From NCBI GenBank assembly GCA_027622975.1, contig JAQBVN010000003.1:84288-148287 (forward strand): a DNA stretch of 64,000 nt, read 5' to 3'. Below, one piece after another: positions 25,572 through 34,722 of this stretch (positions are counted from its first letter, which is position 1; every line of letters starts with the position of its first letter). The notes under the pieces were generated by a model. That model did not search any database. It had not been told where the DNA came from and worked only from the letters and a program-made list of their open reading frames with translations. A program made the translations under genes and the position numbers. Origin of the DNA: Bacteroidota bacterium (GTDB lineage: Bacteria > Bacteroidota > Bacteroidia > Flavobacteriales_D > Sanyastnellaceae).

Positions 25572-27773
25572 TCAGTGTACCGCCAGGCGGTTCGTGGTCA
25601 CGTGACCCGAACGGTGCGTCACCGAAACCGTGTACATGCCGGCACTCAACCCGGCCAATTCCAATTGCACCACGCCGCCTTGCGCCCATTGGCCCACTTC
25701 GGCACGTCGGCCGCTCATGTCCCAAACCGACACCACGTCGCCGGCAGAGAGTCCACTCACCCAAACCTGCTCGCGCGCCGGGTTGGGCATCAGGACCCAT
25801 TGGGCGGCTGAGCCTTCGACCACCGCATCCGGGTTGCCTGTCAAGGCGTTGATGATTCCATGGAATTCTTGGTGGTACAGGTTGGCGACACGCGCGTTGT
25901 GCACAATCACCGTGTTTTCGTCGTTGACGCTTTCGGCGCTGGACGACCAGTTGTGCGAACCGGTGATGACCAGCGGGTCCGAGCCCACCTCGCTGTGGTC
26001 GACAATGGCGTATTTGTGGTGGCAATCGCCACTCAAATTGTGCGCGTACACCTGCACGCCGTTGCTGATCAGGTTGTCGAATTCGCTTCCCGTAACGTTG
26101 ACCTGTTCAATCACGCCGACCGGGCTGACGAAGAAACTTTGGTTGAGTTCGACAATCGCCGAGCCCAAATCGTCGCGAGTCAAGGTCAGAAGTGCAAATT
26201 CCAAGTCCGCGTTGGCGGCCTCGATTTCCGCCAGGATGGCCGCGTTGGTGCCGTCCGAGGGAGAGAAATACAACTCCACGGGGCTTCCACCAATCAGGAA
26301 GTCCACCGGGGTGTTCCAGGTCTTGTCCGCGCCAAACTTGCTGTTTGCAGGATCAGGCGTCATGCCCTGACTCCCCCACATTTCTTCAAACTCCAACTCG
26401 TAAGCGCGGGCCAAACTTTGATCCTCAAACACAATGGCGTTGTTCAGGTCACTCACGAGCTGTCCTGTGGTGAGGTTCGTCGAACCGGTCAACACAAACG
26501 CCGTTTCGGCAAAATCAGCGTCTCCAACAATGAACTTGTTGTGCATGCCGCTGCCCTCGCCGTCCGTTCGTGGGTGGGTGACCACCGATGCGTCGAGGTT
26601 CATCAAGCCGACGTTGGCGTTGGTGCCTTCGTAGATCCAGCGGATTTGGACGCCGTTGGCCGCAGCCGCGTTCACGGCATCTTCCACCGTTTGGTCCCCA
26701 AGGTTATACGCTGCAACATCCAAGGTGTGCTGGGCGCTCATGATCCAAGCGGCCACCGTGTCGTTCATGTCGGTGCCAAGCGAAAGCGCCAACTCCTCCG
26801 TGGCGACGCCGTGGTCCACGGCGCCGTTAAAGTACACGTGAATGTTCCCTGAGCTTTCCGAAACCGTCGCGTAAGGCCGGATGGTTGACACGGCTGAAGA
26901 ACCGTCGTCGAGGGTGGACACCGCACGCGCGTAGTAAATGGTTCCCGGCTCGAGCCCCTCGAGGTTCACAAAGTGGCTCGGGGTGTTGCCTGCGATGGCC
27001 GAAGCCGTCATTCCCAAGTCCTCTGTCAGACCGTATTCCACCGTTCCGTCGCACGCCAAATCCGTGGTCCACGACAAGGTGAAGCTCGTGGTGGCGAGGT
27101 TGGTTTGGGAAACCGGCGAGGTGTAGCACAGCGCGGACGCAGGAATCAAATCCACCGGTCCGCGGGGCAACAACTGGTAACCACCAAACCCGTCGAACGA
27201 GAATTGCGACACAATCCCGATCATGTCCACTTCGCATCCCGTCAATTCTTCTCCCACCAGCGAGTTACTTGTACGCACGTAAATCACACCCGACTCTCCT
27301 GCCGCGTTGAAGTCGTAGGTGGTGTTTCCTGTGATGAACGTGCCTGCAAGCGGAAAGGTCACTCCGTTGATTCGAACGAGTTGCCCTTCGAGGCTTTCGT
27401 TCATTTGGGCTGGCGTAATCTCCAAAGGATCAGGCAACGTGCCGGCCCCGAAGAAATCCACCGCCGTCAAGTTGGGGCCCACTTCAAGCAACCCGTTGTA
27501 TTCGGTGATTTCTCCCGTCACGCTCAGGCTGTCCCCAATCTGCGGCGTCGCATCCCAGGACGACCAATCCGCACCGGGGTAAAGCGCAATGCCTGCCGTG
27601 GCATCCTGGAGGTAACGGACGGAACCGAGGTTGTCGTCGCTGGTCACCACCCCGGTGACCGTGACCACATCTCCCACGTTGTAATTCTCGCGCGCGTCGA
27701 GGATGTTGTTTTGCGCCACAGCTCCCGTGGTCATAACAGCGGCCGTCAAGGCCAAAGTCAATTTCAAGTTCAT
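25572..27773 (-). CDS. Secreted phospholipase D-like protein with T9SS domain
   Basis: A 733-residue protein. Order: signal peptide (1-20, ending AVAQ), OB-fold/DUF5689-like domain (25-210, VGDVVTVTGVVTSDD), fibronectin III (215-305), first PLD domain (312-480) with HKD motif HNKFIVGD, second PLD domain (505-650) with HHKYAIVD, and a T9SS type A sorting domain (about 660-733, MPNPAREQVWV to NRLAVH). Both HKD motifs are complete, so phosphodiesterase activity on phospholipid or nucleic acid is expected at the cell surface or outside. The ATG overlaps the stop of the TonB receptor gene by four bases (ATGA), so it is the third gene of a tight operon. Confidence 0.93.
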   Translation of the reverse strand: MNLKLTLALTAAVMTTGAVAQNNILDARENYNVGDVVTVTGVVTSDDNLGSVRYLQDATAGIALYPGADWSSWDATPQIGDSLSVTGEITEYNGLLEVGPNLTAVDFFGAGTLPDPLEITPAQMNESLEGQLVRINGVTFPLAGTFITGNTTYDFNAAGESGVIYVRTSNSLVGEELTGCEVDMIGIVSQFSFDGFGGYQLLPRGPVDLIPASALCYTSPVSQTNLATTSFTLSWTTDLACDGTVEYGLTEDLGMTASAIAGNTPSHFVNLEGLEPGTIYYARAVSTLDDGSSAVSTIRPYATVSESSGNIHVYFNGAVDHGVATEELALSLGTDMNDTVAAWIMSAQHTLDVAAYNLGDQTVEDAVNAAAANGVQIRWIYEGTNANVGLMNLDASVVTHPRTDGEGSGMHNKFIVGDADFAETAFVLTGSTNLTTGQLVSDLNNAIVFEDQSLARAYELEFEEMWGSQGMTPDPANSKFGADKTWNTPVDFLIGGSPVELYFSPSDGTNAAILAEIEAANADLEFALLTLTRDDLGSAIVELNQSFFVSPVGVIEQVNVTGSEFDNLISNGVQVYAHNLSGDCHHKYAIVDHSEVGSDPLVITGSHNWSSSAESVNDENTVIVHNARVANLYHQEFHGIINALTGNPDAVVEGSAAQWVLMPNPAREQVWVSGLSAGDVVSVWDMSGRRAEVGQWAQGGVVQLELAGLSAGMYTVSVTHRSGHVTTNRLAVH

Positions 27774-30700
27774 TCCTTAGGTTTCTTGTTCTGCAATCCT
27801 TTCAATTCAAGCACGGCGCTCAAACGAACCATGCGCGGCGGCCCCACAAACACCTCCGCACGGCCTGAACCGCCTTCCACCCCATAAGGATTGGGAGCAT
27901 ACTGAGAGTTGTTCGTTGCGTCTGACACGTACAACGCGTCGAGGACGTTGGTCACACTGAGTCGCAAACGCAGTTTCGCATGGTCCGACACATCGAATGA
28001 TGTCCCCGCGTTGACATCGAGAAGCGCATACGCCGGTGTCATCCATACATCCTTAGGGGCACCACCTGTGATCACATCGCCAGGCGAAAAATTCGCGTAG
28101 TGTTGCCAAAACACTGTGTTTCTCAACGACACATAGGTTCCGCGTTTGGGACGGAAGCTCAGAGCCCCTGAGATTTGACGCTGGGCCGCATCACCCACCC
28201 GGACACCGTCCAGGTTGACCAACGTGTCTGCAATTCCGCCATCCGTGAGGCGTGTAATGAAAGAATTGGTTGTGCTGTTGACCAACTCCACCCGTTCGTT
28301 GCTCGTCCAACGCCAATTCCCCGCTGACACGACACCTTGCAAGTCCCACTTGGGTGAGGGGGTGTAGGCGAAGTCCCATTCAATCCCGGAATGCACGGCA
28401 TCGGCGTTCAACAGGTTGTAACCTAGGCTACGATCGACATCATCGATGACGGATGCTGCAACTTGACCCCACTCTTCTGCACTTGCATCACTTTCAACCA
28501 AGTTGATCAAGAACTCTCGACCCGCCACAGTGGAGGTGTCCGCATAGACAGACAGGGTAGGGTCTTGCCACAATCCCGAGACGCCATAGAAGCGGTTCAC
28601 CGGTTTGTTTTCCCACCCTGTTCTGTAGGCATTCACATTGCTCGCAAATTTGCCTTTGGCAAACTTTACCCCAGCTTCCACTGCCTTCACATATTGGTTC
28701 TCGTATCCTTCGATGACATTGTTGTTCAGGTCAAACACCGAATTGAAGAGGGGCGCTCTGTTGAGGTACCCCAAGTTCATGTAGGCATTCACCCATTCGT
28801 TGAAGTTGTAATTCCCGCCTGCCTTGATGGTTGCGCTGTTGAGTTGTTCCCAATCCGTGGTGTATGTTGACAAACCGGGGTGACTGGCCGTCACAAAGGT
28901 TGTGTCCATTTTCCACTCCGTCTCGCCCAAAGCCCTGTACTCATCCGTGGATCGCACTTCATAGATTGTGTCATTCAACGTCACCACGTTGGGACGGAAA
29001 TAGTCAATGGCTCGGTACCAGCTCTGAGCCCCACTTACATTGATGAAGGCCGAATAATTGTATTTGTCGAGTTCCAGTTGGAGGTATGAACCACCCCAAG
29101 CCACTTGGCCATCGTCGTGATAGTAATATTTGTCTCCTTCTCGAAGGGGTGCGTCGAAGCTTGCATTTTGGTCTCGGCGATCATCCGGTGCGTCGTAGTA
29201 ATCAGCCCCAAACATGTTCCCCAACGTGCGGTAATGGCTCCCGGTGTAATGACGCACATCCACTCCGGCACTGAAATTCAACTGATCCGAAAGCTGGGTT
29301 GAGAAATTGGACAAAGCTCCAAACCAACGGTGATCGTTGTGTGCAATCCGAATGAAATTGGAGCCTTTGCGTTCTCCGTTTTCGTCCACGTTCAAGCCAT
29401 TGGGCCCAAACTCAAACAACTGGTGAGAATCCCAAGTGCCTTGCATGTCCAACTCGCCGTCCGAGGTGCGATCCCCTGGCGTGCTCGACAACGCTTCTCC
29501 TCCTCCCGTGCCAAAACTGGCGTAGGCTGTGGTCGTCAGAGTCGATCGATCCGACAAACTCCACACATCTCTCACAGTCACGATGGGTTTGAAGTAAAAG
29601 TTTTGGCGGGAATTGTAACGTCGAACGTCGCCATAGGTTGTGTCGATTTGACCCGTCTCCTCGTTGTAATTGTAGTACACCTCCTGGTAGTTCACCATGA
29701 ATTCGTTGAATTCACGCCCCCTCGACACAATGGAAGTCTCAGTCAACCCTGATAGCACTTCGGCCAATTCCTCTTGTCCAGCCTCATCTGTCAATTGTTG
29801 AGCGAGGTTTGTGTCATATTCAAAGACCTGCATTTGGTAAGCACGCTGGCCATGTCGTTGGGGGGCGCCAAACGTTGTCAAACTCAGGTTGTGGTTGCCA
29901 ATCGATGTGCGTCCCTTGAGGTAGTAAGCATACGTCTCCGATTCCAACCCGTCGGCGAAACCACGGTTGGCTTTGTACGAACCTGTGAAATGCAAAAAGC
30001 CCTTTTCATGATTTCCAAACACCCCGCTGAGGCTGTTTCTGTAGTATCCATAGGACCCAATTTCCGATTGATAATTGATCGACCCGTTGGCCGACTCGTC
30101 TCCTCCCGTCAAGATGTTGATGGTCCCTCCTACGGAAGGGATGGCGAGCTTGCTCGCCCCGAGGCCGCGTTGAACTTGAGTGGTCCGAACCACCAAATCC
30201 AAACCCGCCCAGTTGCTCCAATACACCCATCCGTTTTCCATGTCGTTCATGGGCACGCCGTCCACCATGACCGCGAGGTTGGTTTGGTCAAATCCGCGAA
30301 TGGTCACACGCGCATCTCCGTCTCCACCGCCCTGTTGTGTGGCGTACACGCCCGGGGTTGTGTTGAGCACCAGTGGCAGGTCGCGTCCAGCCAGTTCCTC
30401 TTGAATTTGAGCAGGCAACACATTCGTAAAAGCCACAGGTGTCTTTCGAGAAATCACCACATCCGCGGAGACCACCGCCTCCTCCATGATGAGTGTCTCC
30501 ATGCGGAATCTCACTTGCGTTGAGGCCCCAGTGCATTCCACCTGCCTTTGTTGGGAGGCATATCCGATGTAAGACACTTCGAGGGAAGCCGCCCCCTTGG
30601 GAAGTGCCAAACTGAAAGCTCCGTCGAAGTCGGTTGCTACGACGCTGTTCACGGATTTGATGTAGGCACCAATGAGGGGTTCGTTGGTCAATGCATCCAC

Positions 30701-30787
30701 GACTGTGCCCTCCACCACACACAACTGCGCGTGAAGGCCTCCTGCCAAGGCCCAGATTGCCAAGGCAAGAATGATTCCCTGTTTCAT
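27770..30787 (-). CDS. TonB-dependent outer-membrane receptor
   Basis: A 1005-residue receptor. The signal peptide is MKQGIILALAIWALAGGLHA; then a carboxypeptidase-regulatory-like domain (about 25-105, VEGTVVDALTNEPLIGAYI), a plug (about 125-235, RDLPLVLNTTPGVYATQQ, VTIRGFDQTNLAVMVDG), and a long beta-barrel. It would import a substrate too large for porins using TonB energy. It has no SusD partner. It lies 24 bases after the lamin-tail gene and overlaps the PLD gene by ATGA, so the substrate is probably a product of, or a target for, those secreted proteins. Confidence 0.93.
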   Translation of the reverse strand: MKQGIILALAIWALAGGLHAQLCVVEGTVVDALTNEPLIGAYIKSVNSVVATDFDGAFSLALPKGAASLEVSYIGYASQQRQVECTGASTQVRFRMETLIMEEAVVSADVVISRKTPVAFTNVLPAQIQEELAGRDLPLVLNTTPGVYATQQGGGDGDARVTIRGFDQTNLAVMVDGVPMNDMENGWVYWSNWAGLDLVVRTTQVQRGLGASKLAIPSVGGTINILTGGDESANGSINYQSEIGSYGYYRNSLSGVFGNHEKGFLHFTGSYKANRGFADGLESETYAYYLKGRTSIGNHNLSLTTFGAPQRHGQRAYQMQVFEYDTNLAQQLTDEAGQEELAEVLSGLTETSIVSRGREFNEFMVNYQEVYYNYNEETGQIDTTYGDVRRYNSRQNFYFKPIVTVRDVWSLSDRSTLTTTAYASFGTGGGEALSSTPGDRTSDGELDMQGTWDSHQLFEFGPNGLNVDENGERKGSNFIRIAHNDHRWFGALSNFSTQLSDQLNFSAGVDVRHYTGSHYRTLGNMFGADYYDAPDDRRDQNASFDAPLREGDKYYYHDDGQVAWGGSYLQLELDKYNYSAFINVSGAQSWYRAIDYFRPNVVTLNDTIYEVRSTDEYRALGETEWKMDTTFVTASHPGLSTYTTDWEQLNSATIKAGGNYNFNEWVNAYMNLGYLNRAPLFNSVFDLNNNVIEGYENQYVKAVEAGVKFAKGKFASNVNAYRTGWENKPVNRFYGVSGLWQDPTLSVYADTSTVAGREFLINLVESDASAEEWGQVAASVIDDVDRSLGYNLLNADAVHSGIEWDFAYTPSPKWDLQGVVSAGNWRWTSNERVELVNSTTNSFITRLTDGGIADTLVNLDGVRVGDAAQRQISGALSFRPKRGTYVSLRNTVFWQHYANFSPGDVITGGAPKDVWMTPAYALLDVNAGTSFDVSDHAKLRLRLSVTNVLDALYVSDATNNSQYAPNPYGVEGGSGRAEVFVGPPRMVRLSAVLELKGLQNKKPKE

Positions 30788-30811
30788 GGTTTGGGGATTG
30801 AAGGTCAAACC

Positions 30812-31795
30812 TTAGTTCCGAACCAAGCGACGCGTCTCAGTCGTGCCATTCGAATGCACGACTTCAAGCAGGTAAGCCCCTGCCTCCACGCCCGCGAGGT
30901 TCAATTCCACCATGGTCAATTCGGCCACCTTGGAAGACTGAACGATTTGGCCTGACAAGTTGTAGAGGATGATTCCACGAATGGTCGAAGCGCTCCGCAC
31001 GGTCAACACATCTCCCAACGCAGGATTGGGAAACAACTCAACAGACGCGGGAGCATGCACATCCACCCCACTGACTACGCAATCGTCCGGGCTGCCTGAA
31101 GGCACTGAATCACCGCAATCGCAAGTGTGAGAGCCAAGGGTAGAAAACACAATGTCCAAGGTGTAGTTCAAGGAATCGCTCGACCACAACACTCCGGACC
31201 ACTGGTCCACCACCAAGAATTCATCGATGGCATTCACATCACCGGACGTCACGGCTGGCAGGCGAGTGAGTGTATGGTTTTGGGTCATTTCAGCCCATCC
31301 TGTGGTGCCTGGATCTTCACCGACCTTTCCAAACACATCCACCACCGTGTTGGTGCAGGTGTTTCTCAACACCAAGGCGTCGTTGCCGTTGAAGTACATG
31401 GCGTTGTTCTCGTCGTACACAGGGCACAACCACACATCCGCTGCGGCCGCCAATTCATCCCATACAGGCGCTTCAAAGTCTACACCATCGGGATCTTGCT
31501 TGTCCAACACGTACACGAGCACGCTGTCTGGGTGCAACGTACCAGAAAGGTCCACTTTCTGGTTGTCAGCTGCCGCAGTTGCACCATTGGAATAGCGCTC
31601 CAAGCGATAGTTGCTCATGTCGATGATCGCATTGGTGGGATTGTAGATTTCCACGGCCTTGTTGTTTCCCCATCCTTCGATGTACTCGGAAATGAAAACC
31701 TCATCGCATTGGGCTTGAACCGATGCAGTTTGAAATCCTTGACAAATCAACATGCCCAAAGCGAGCACTGGAATAGACAGTCTAAAACGTTTCAT
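30812..31795 (-). CDS. Secreted lamin-tail-domain protein with T9SS domain
   Basis: A 327-residue protein with signal peptide MKRFRLSIPVLALGMLICQG, then a lamin-tail (LTD) domain (about 30-170: VFISEYIEGWGNNKAVEIYN, NYRLERYSNG, DALVLRN) and a C-terminal T9SS type A sorting domain (about 250-327, VELFPNPALGDVLTV to RRLVRN). LTD modules in bacteria often accompany extracellular nucleases. It is the first gene of the operon with the TonB receptor and the PLD protein. No promoter of consensus type is visible in the 106-base gap upstream. Confidence 0.9.
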   Translation of the reverse strand: MKRFRLSIPVLALGMLICQGFQTASVQAQCDEVFISEYIEGWGNNKAVEIYNPTNAIIDMSNYRLERYSNGATAAADNQKVDLSGTLHPDSVLVYVLDKQDPDGVDFEAPVWDELAAAADVWLCPVYDENNAMYFNGNDALVLRNTCTNTVVDVFGKVGEDPGTTGWAEMTQNHTLTRLPAVTSGDVNAIDEFLVVDQWSGVLWSSDSLNYTLDIVFSTLGSHTCDCGDSVPSGSPDDCVVSGVDVHAPASVELFPNPALGDVLTVRSASTIRGIILYNLSGQIVQSSKVAELTMVELNLAGVEAGAYLLEVVHSNGTTETRRLVRN

Positions 31796-31901
31796 GGATG
31801 GAATAATTTCGTTGTATTCGGACACTGAATCGGCTCGAAATTACCTCGAGAATGACCAACTCCAACCGATTTGGCCTTTTAGACCTTCTCTCCTCTGGAA
31901 A

Positions 31902-32285
31902 TCAGACCTTTCCTGAGGCATCCACTTCAGCCTTCACCTTTCGGGTCAGCCCCTGATACACCAAGGCATACGATTCTTTAAGAAGCCCCTCAAAGACAAT
32001 CCAAGGAACGTCTCCAGTTGGCACGGGCCACACGTAATTCCAGTGACGACGACTCAAGTAAGGCCCAGCGTCAATCCCCTCAAAGGATTCTCTCAATTCT
32101 GGAATGCGCTCTGGATCACATTTCAAAGCGCAACCGTTGAATTGTGTAGCATCCAACAAGCAAAACATTTTTCCTCCCACCTTGTAGACCAAAGTGTGTT
32201 CATCAAAAGGCATGTCTTCCTGAACTGAAGGAAGAGACAAACACAAGGATCGAACGCGATCCACGATTTCATTGTCCGGATTCAC
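31902..32285 (-). CDS. MmcQ/YjbR family protein
   Basis: A 127-residue protein with the MmcQ/YjbR (DUF419) pattern: CLSLPSVQEDMPFDEHTLVY, KVGGKMFCLLD, ALKCDPERIPELRE and LSRRHWNYVWP. The fold is CyaY-like with possible DNA binding; the function is unknown. The ATG overlaps the HPt stop by four bases. Confidence 0.92.
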   Translation of the reverse strand: MNPDNEIVDRVRSLCLSLPSVQEDMPFDEHTLVYKVGGKMFCLLDATQFNGCALKCDPERIPELRESFEGIDAGPYLSRRHWNYVWPVPTGDVPWIVFEGLLKESYALVYQGLTRKVKAEVDASGKV

Positions 32286-32629
32286 CCCTTGGCTTCTGAA
32301 AGAAGATTGTGTCTCTTCATTGAAACAGCAGCAATGATGTCATCTAGCAAATCCGTCACCTTGGACGAATCAATGGCAGACATGGTGGGTCTCCATCGAT
32401 CCAATTCTTCATGAATTTCTGCGGCTCCGAGCAGTGTCAGTGTGGGCTTCAGTGAATGTCTCGTGGCAGAGATGACATTCCAATCCTGAGTTTTTGCCGC
32501 TGACTCCAGCCCCCCCTTGGCCTTGTCTAAAGACCTTTCAAGGGCTTCAAGGAATTCCCGGTACGCCGGGGGGTCGTCGCCAAAAATGGCATCGTACTGT
32601 CGGAAGTCTGGACTGAAAGACTCATTCAT
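32282..32629 (-). CDS. Orphan HPt phosphotransfer protein
   Basis: A 115-residue all-helical protein with the HPt site ISATRHSLKPTLTLLGA, where the His of RHSLKP is the expected phosphorylated residue. HPt proteins relay phosphate between hybrid kinases and response regulators. No kinase or regulator is adjacent; the only neighbours are GH16 (23 bases upstream) and YjbR (ATGA overlap). I chose ATG over an upstream TTG. It lies at the end of the beta-glucan operon, so it may be expressed with it. Confidence 0.85.
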   Translation of the reverse strand: MNESFSPDFRQYDAIFGDDPPAYREFLEALERSLDKAKGGLESAAKTQDWNVISATRHSLKPTLTLLGAAEIHEELDRWRPTMSAIDSSKVTDLLDDIIAAVSMKRHNLLSEAKG

Positions 32630-32651
32630 GGCGGGCAAACTACATCCGAAG

Positions 32652-33866
32652 TTATTGATAAACTCGGATGTAGTCGACCGCCATGAATTGAGGAAACAGG
32701 GTTGTATCGTCGGGATAGCCCGGCCAATTCCCTCCCACTGCGATGTTCATGATGAAGAAAAAAGGCGCATTGAAGGGATTCTCGTACGGTGCGACATTCT
32801 CAGAAGTGATCGTATGAAACACCTCATCATTCATGAGCCATTGGATCGTGTCCTGGGACCATTCGATGGAAAACACATGAAACTCATCCACAAACGTCGT
32901 GGGAAAGTCTGAGTAGGTCGACACGCCATAGCTCGGGTGACCACCCCCAATGATTTCCCCCCAATGGGCCGTGCCATGCACGAAGTTGGGTTGATGCCCC
33001 AACAACTCCATGATGTCGATTTCCCCGCACTCCGGCCATCCGACTTCATTGAAATTTGCCCCCAGCATCCACAGAGCTGGCCAAACCCCCTGCCCAAATG
33101 GCAGTACTGCACGAATGTCAATTCTGCCAAATTGGAATTCCTGGAGATCTTGAGACTTCAGTCGTGCAGAGGTGTAGGTGCCTCCCTCTTGCAGCGCCAC
33201 AATCATCAAATGACCATCTTCCACGTACGAGTTGGCCTCGTCGTTGGTGTAAACTTGCCACTCGTTGTTACCCCAACCATTGCCACCTGTTTCGTGAACC
33301 CAGTTGGACGGATTGATCGCTGTGCCGTCAAATTCATCGCTCCACACCAAGGTCATGCCCGGAGGAGGATTGTCCGGACCATGCGGGGTATCATACCCAC
33401 CTTCAGGCAACACCACCTCAAGTGAGGTGTCGTCATTCAAAATGGTTCCGGTGGCCTCTTGGACGTTTCCGAGCAAATACCCATTGACAGGGTTGGAAAG
33501 GACAACTGTAAACTGCTCATCCGACTCCAATCCTTCATCAATGACGATTGGAACGAGGATGTCCTGAATCAAATCGCCTGGCTCAAACACAAGAGTTCCT
33601 GCGACAGGTTCAAAATCCTCTCCAGCCTTTGCAGTGCCTTCAACAGTTTCAAAATCCACTCGGACTTCCTGATCGTTGGCGGCATCCAATCTCACTTCAA
33701 ACTTAAAATTCGTATTGAAGGCATTTTCCAGAGACGTACGATCCCCCACGAATCGGATTTCAGCAGCCACAGGCTCAGGTCCCTTGCCACAGTCTGTACA
33801 GCCCGTCGACAAGGCCAACAGCCCCAACAACCACCCAAAAAAACTCTGATTCCTATGCATGCTCAT
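32652..33866 (-). CDS. GH16 beta-glucanase (laminarinase type) lipoprotein
   Basis: A 404-residue enzyme cleaving beta-1,3-glucans such as laminarin. It has a signal peptide with lipobox ALSTGC, a Calx-beta domain (about 40-145, VEGTAKAGEDFEPVAGTLVF), and a GH16 domain with substrate-site pattern WPALWMLG and the catalytic GEIDIMELLG (nucleophile and acid/base Glu with the central Asp). The Calx-beta module is probably a spacer or calcium-binding adhesion unit. I chose ATG at 33866; starts at 33899 (overlapping the upstream stop) and 33860 are possible. Anchoring fits initial cleavage at the cell surface before SusCD uptake. Confidence 0.93.
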   Translation of the reverse strand: MSMHRNQSFFGWLLGLLALSTGCTDCGKGPEPVAAEIRFVGDRTSLENAFNTNFKFEVRLDAANDQEVRVDFETVEGTAKAGEDFEPVAGTLVFEPGDLIQDILVPIVIDEGLESDEQFTVVLSNPVNGYLLGNVQEATGTILNDDTSLEVVLPEGGYDTPHGPDNPPPGMTLVWSDEFDGTAINPSNWVHETGGNGWGNNEWQVYTNDEANSYVEDGHLMIVALQEGGTYTSARLKSQDLQEFQFGRIDIRAVLPFGQGVWPALWMLGANFNEVGWPECGEIDIMELLGHQPNFVHGTAHWGEIIGGGHPSYGVSTYSDFPTTFVDEFHVFSIEWSQDTIQWLMNDEVFHTITSENVAPYENPFNAPFFFIMNIAVGGNWPGYPDDTTLFPQFMAVDYIRVYQ

Positions 33867-33885
33867 CCTATGGTATTTCTCAGTC

Positions 33886-34722
33886 TCAATCAAGCTCAAA
33901 AATCAAGGTAAAGTACCCGCCACTCGACACACAATCGCCGCTTTGCTGCTGGCCATTGATCACCAAACGGGTCTCTGTCAATTCAGCGATGGTGTACACA
34001 GGACCTGAATCCCAAACACCCATCCATCCGCAGATCTGAGCAGCTTCGGTCAACAGAGGACCCACCGTGAATTGATCTTCACCATTGGGACCTGCTCCCA
34101 ATTCGAGGAAAAACGTGGAAGGCTGAACAGTCATGGGTGTCTCGATGTACCCATCAAAAGGATTCATCGTTCCACCATTGTTGTCATACACAAACGTGCC
34201 ATCTTCAAGAAGGCTCCATGTGTCGTCGTATTGCCAAGCTGTCAATCCACCTGCTGGCGAGGAATACCATTCACCAGATCCCGGTTCTGGACCAATGGCG
34301 ATGGATCCCGCGTCCTGCGCGAATTTCCAAGATTTGGGATTGTCACATCCCGTCAACAGCGCCAAGGTCCCTTCGCACGGCAATTCGAGTGTCTTTTCAA
34401 TGGAAACGGTGTCCGTGAAAAGTGCCATCCCCCCTTCCGCGTGACCTTGGTATTGGATGGGATAATTCCCCTCCACGTAATAAATCATGGTGTCGTTGGG
34501 CTCACTGCTCGTTTGTCCATTGCCAAAACTCCACAGATGCATGAATACGTCTTCACTCGCATCCGCTTCAAAAACAACGGTGTTGGAGTCGAGGTAAAAC
34601 CAATTCACTTCTGCTGTTGGCGGAGCGGGCAATTCAATTCCCTCGTCCACAAATGGCTGGCAACCCCATGCCAATGCAACAATGGCACATGCCATCCATC
34701 CTGATTTCATTGAGTTCTTCAT
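33886..34722 (-). CDS. PKD-like surface lipoprotein of the glucan locus
   Basis: A 278-residue lipoprotein (lipobox IVALAWGC). Residues 35-110 resemble a PKD domain (ADASEDVFMHLWSFGNGQTS), and the C-terminal part (about 120-278) is beta-rich with many aromatic residues (PKSWKFAQ, GEWYSSPAGGLTAWQYDD, DGTFVYDN). This matches the third gene of laminarin loci in marine flavobacteria, thought to bind the glycan at the surface. The start overlaps the susD stop by one base (TGATG). Confidence 0.85.
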   Translation of the reverse strand: MKNSMKSGWMACAIVALAWGCQPFVDEGIELPAPPTAEVNWFYLDSNTVVFEADASEDVFMHLWSFGNGQTSSEPNDTMIYYVEGNYPIQYQGHAEGGMALFTDTVSIEKTLELPCEGTLALLTGCDNPKSWKFAQDAGSIAIGPEPGSGEWYSSPAGGLTAWQYDDTWSLLEDGTFVYDNNGGTMNPFDGYIETPMTVQPSTFFLELGAGPNGEDQFTVGPLLTEAAQICGWMGVWDSGPVYTIAELTETRLVINGQQQSGDCVSSGGYFTLIFELD

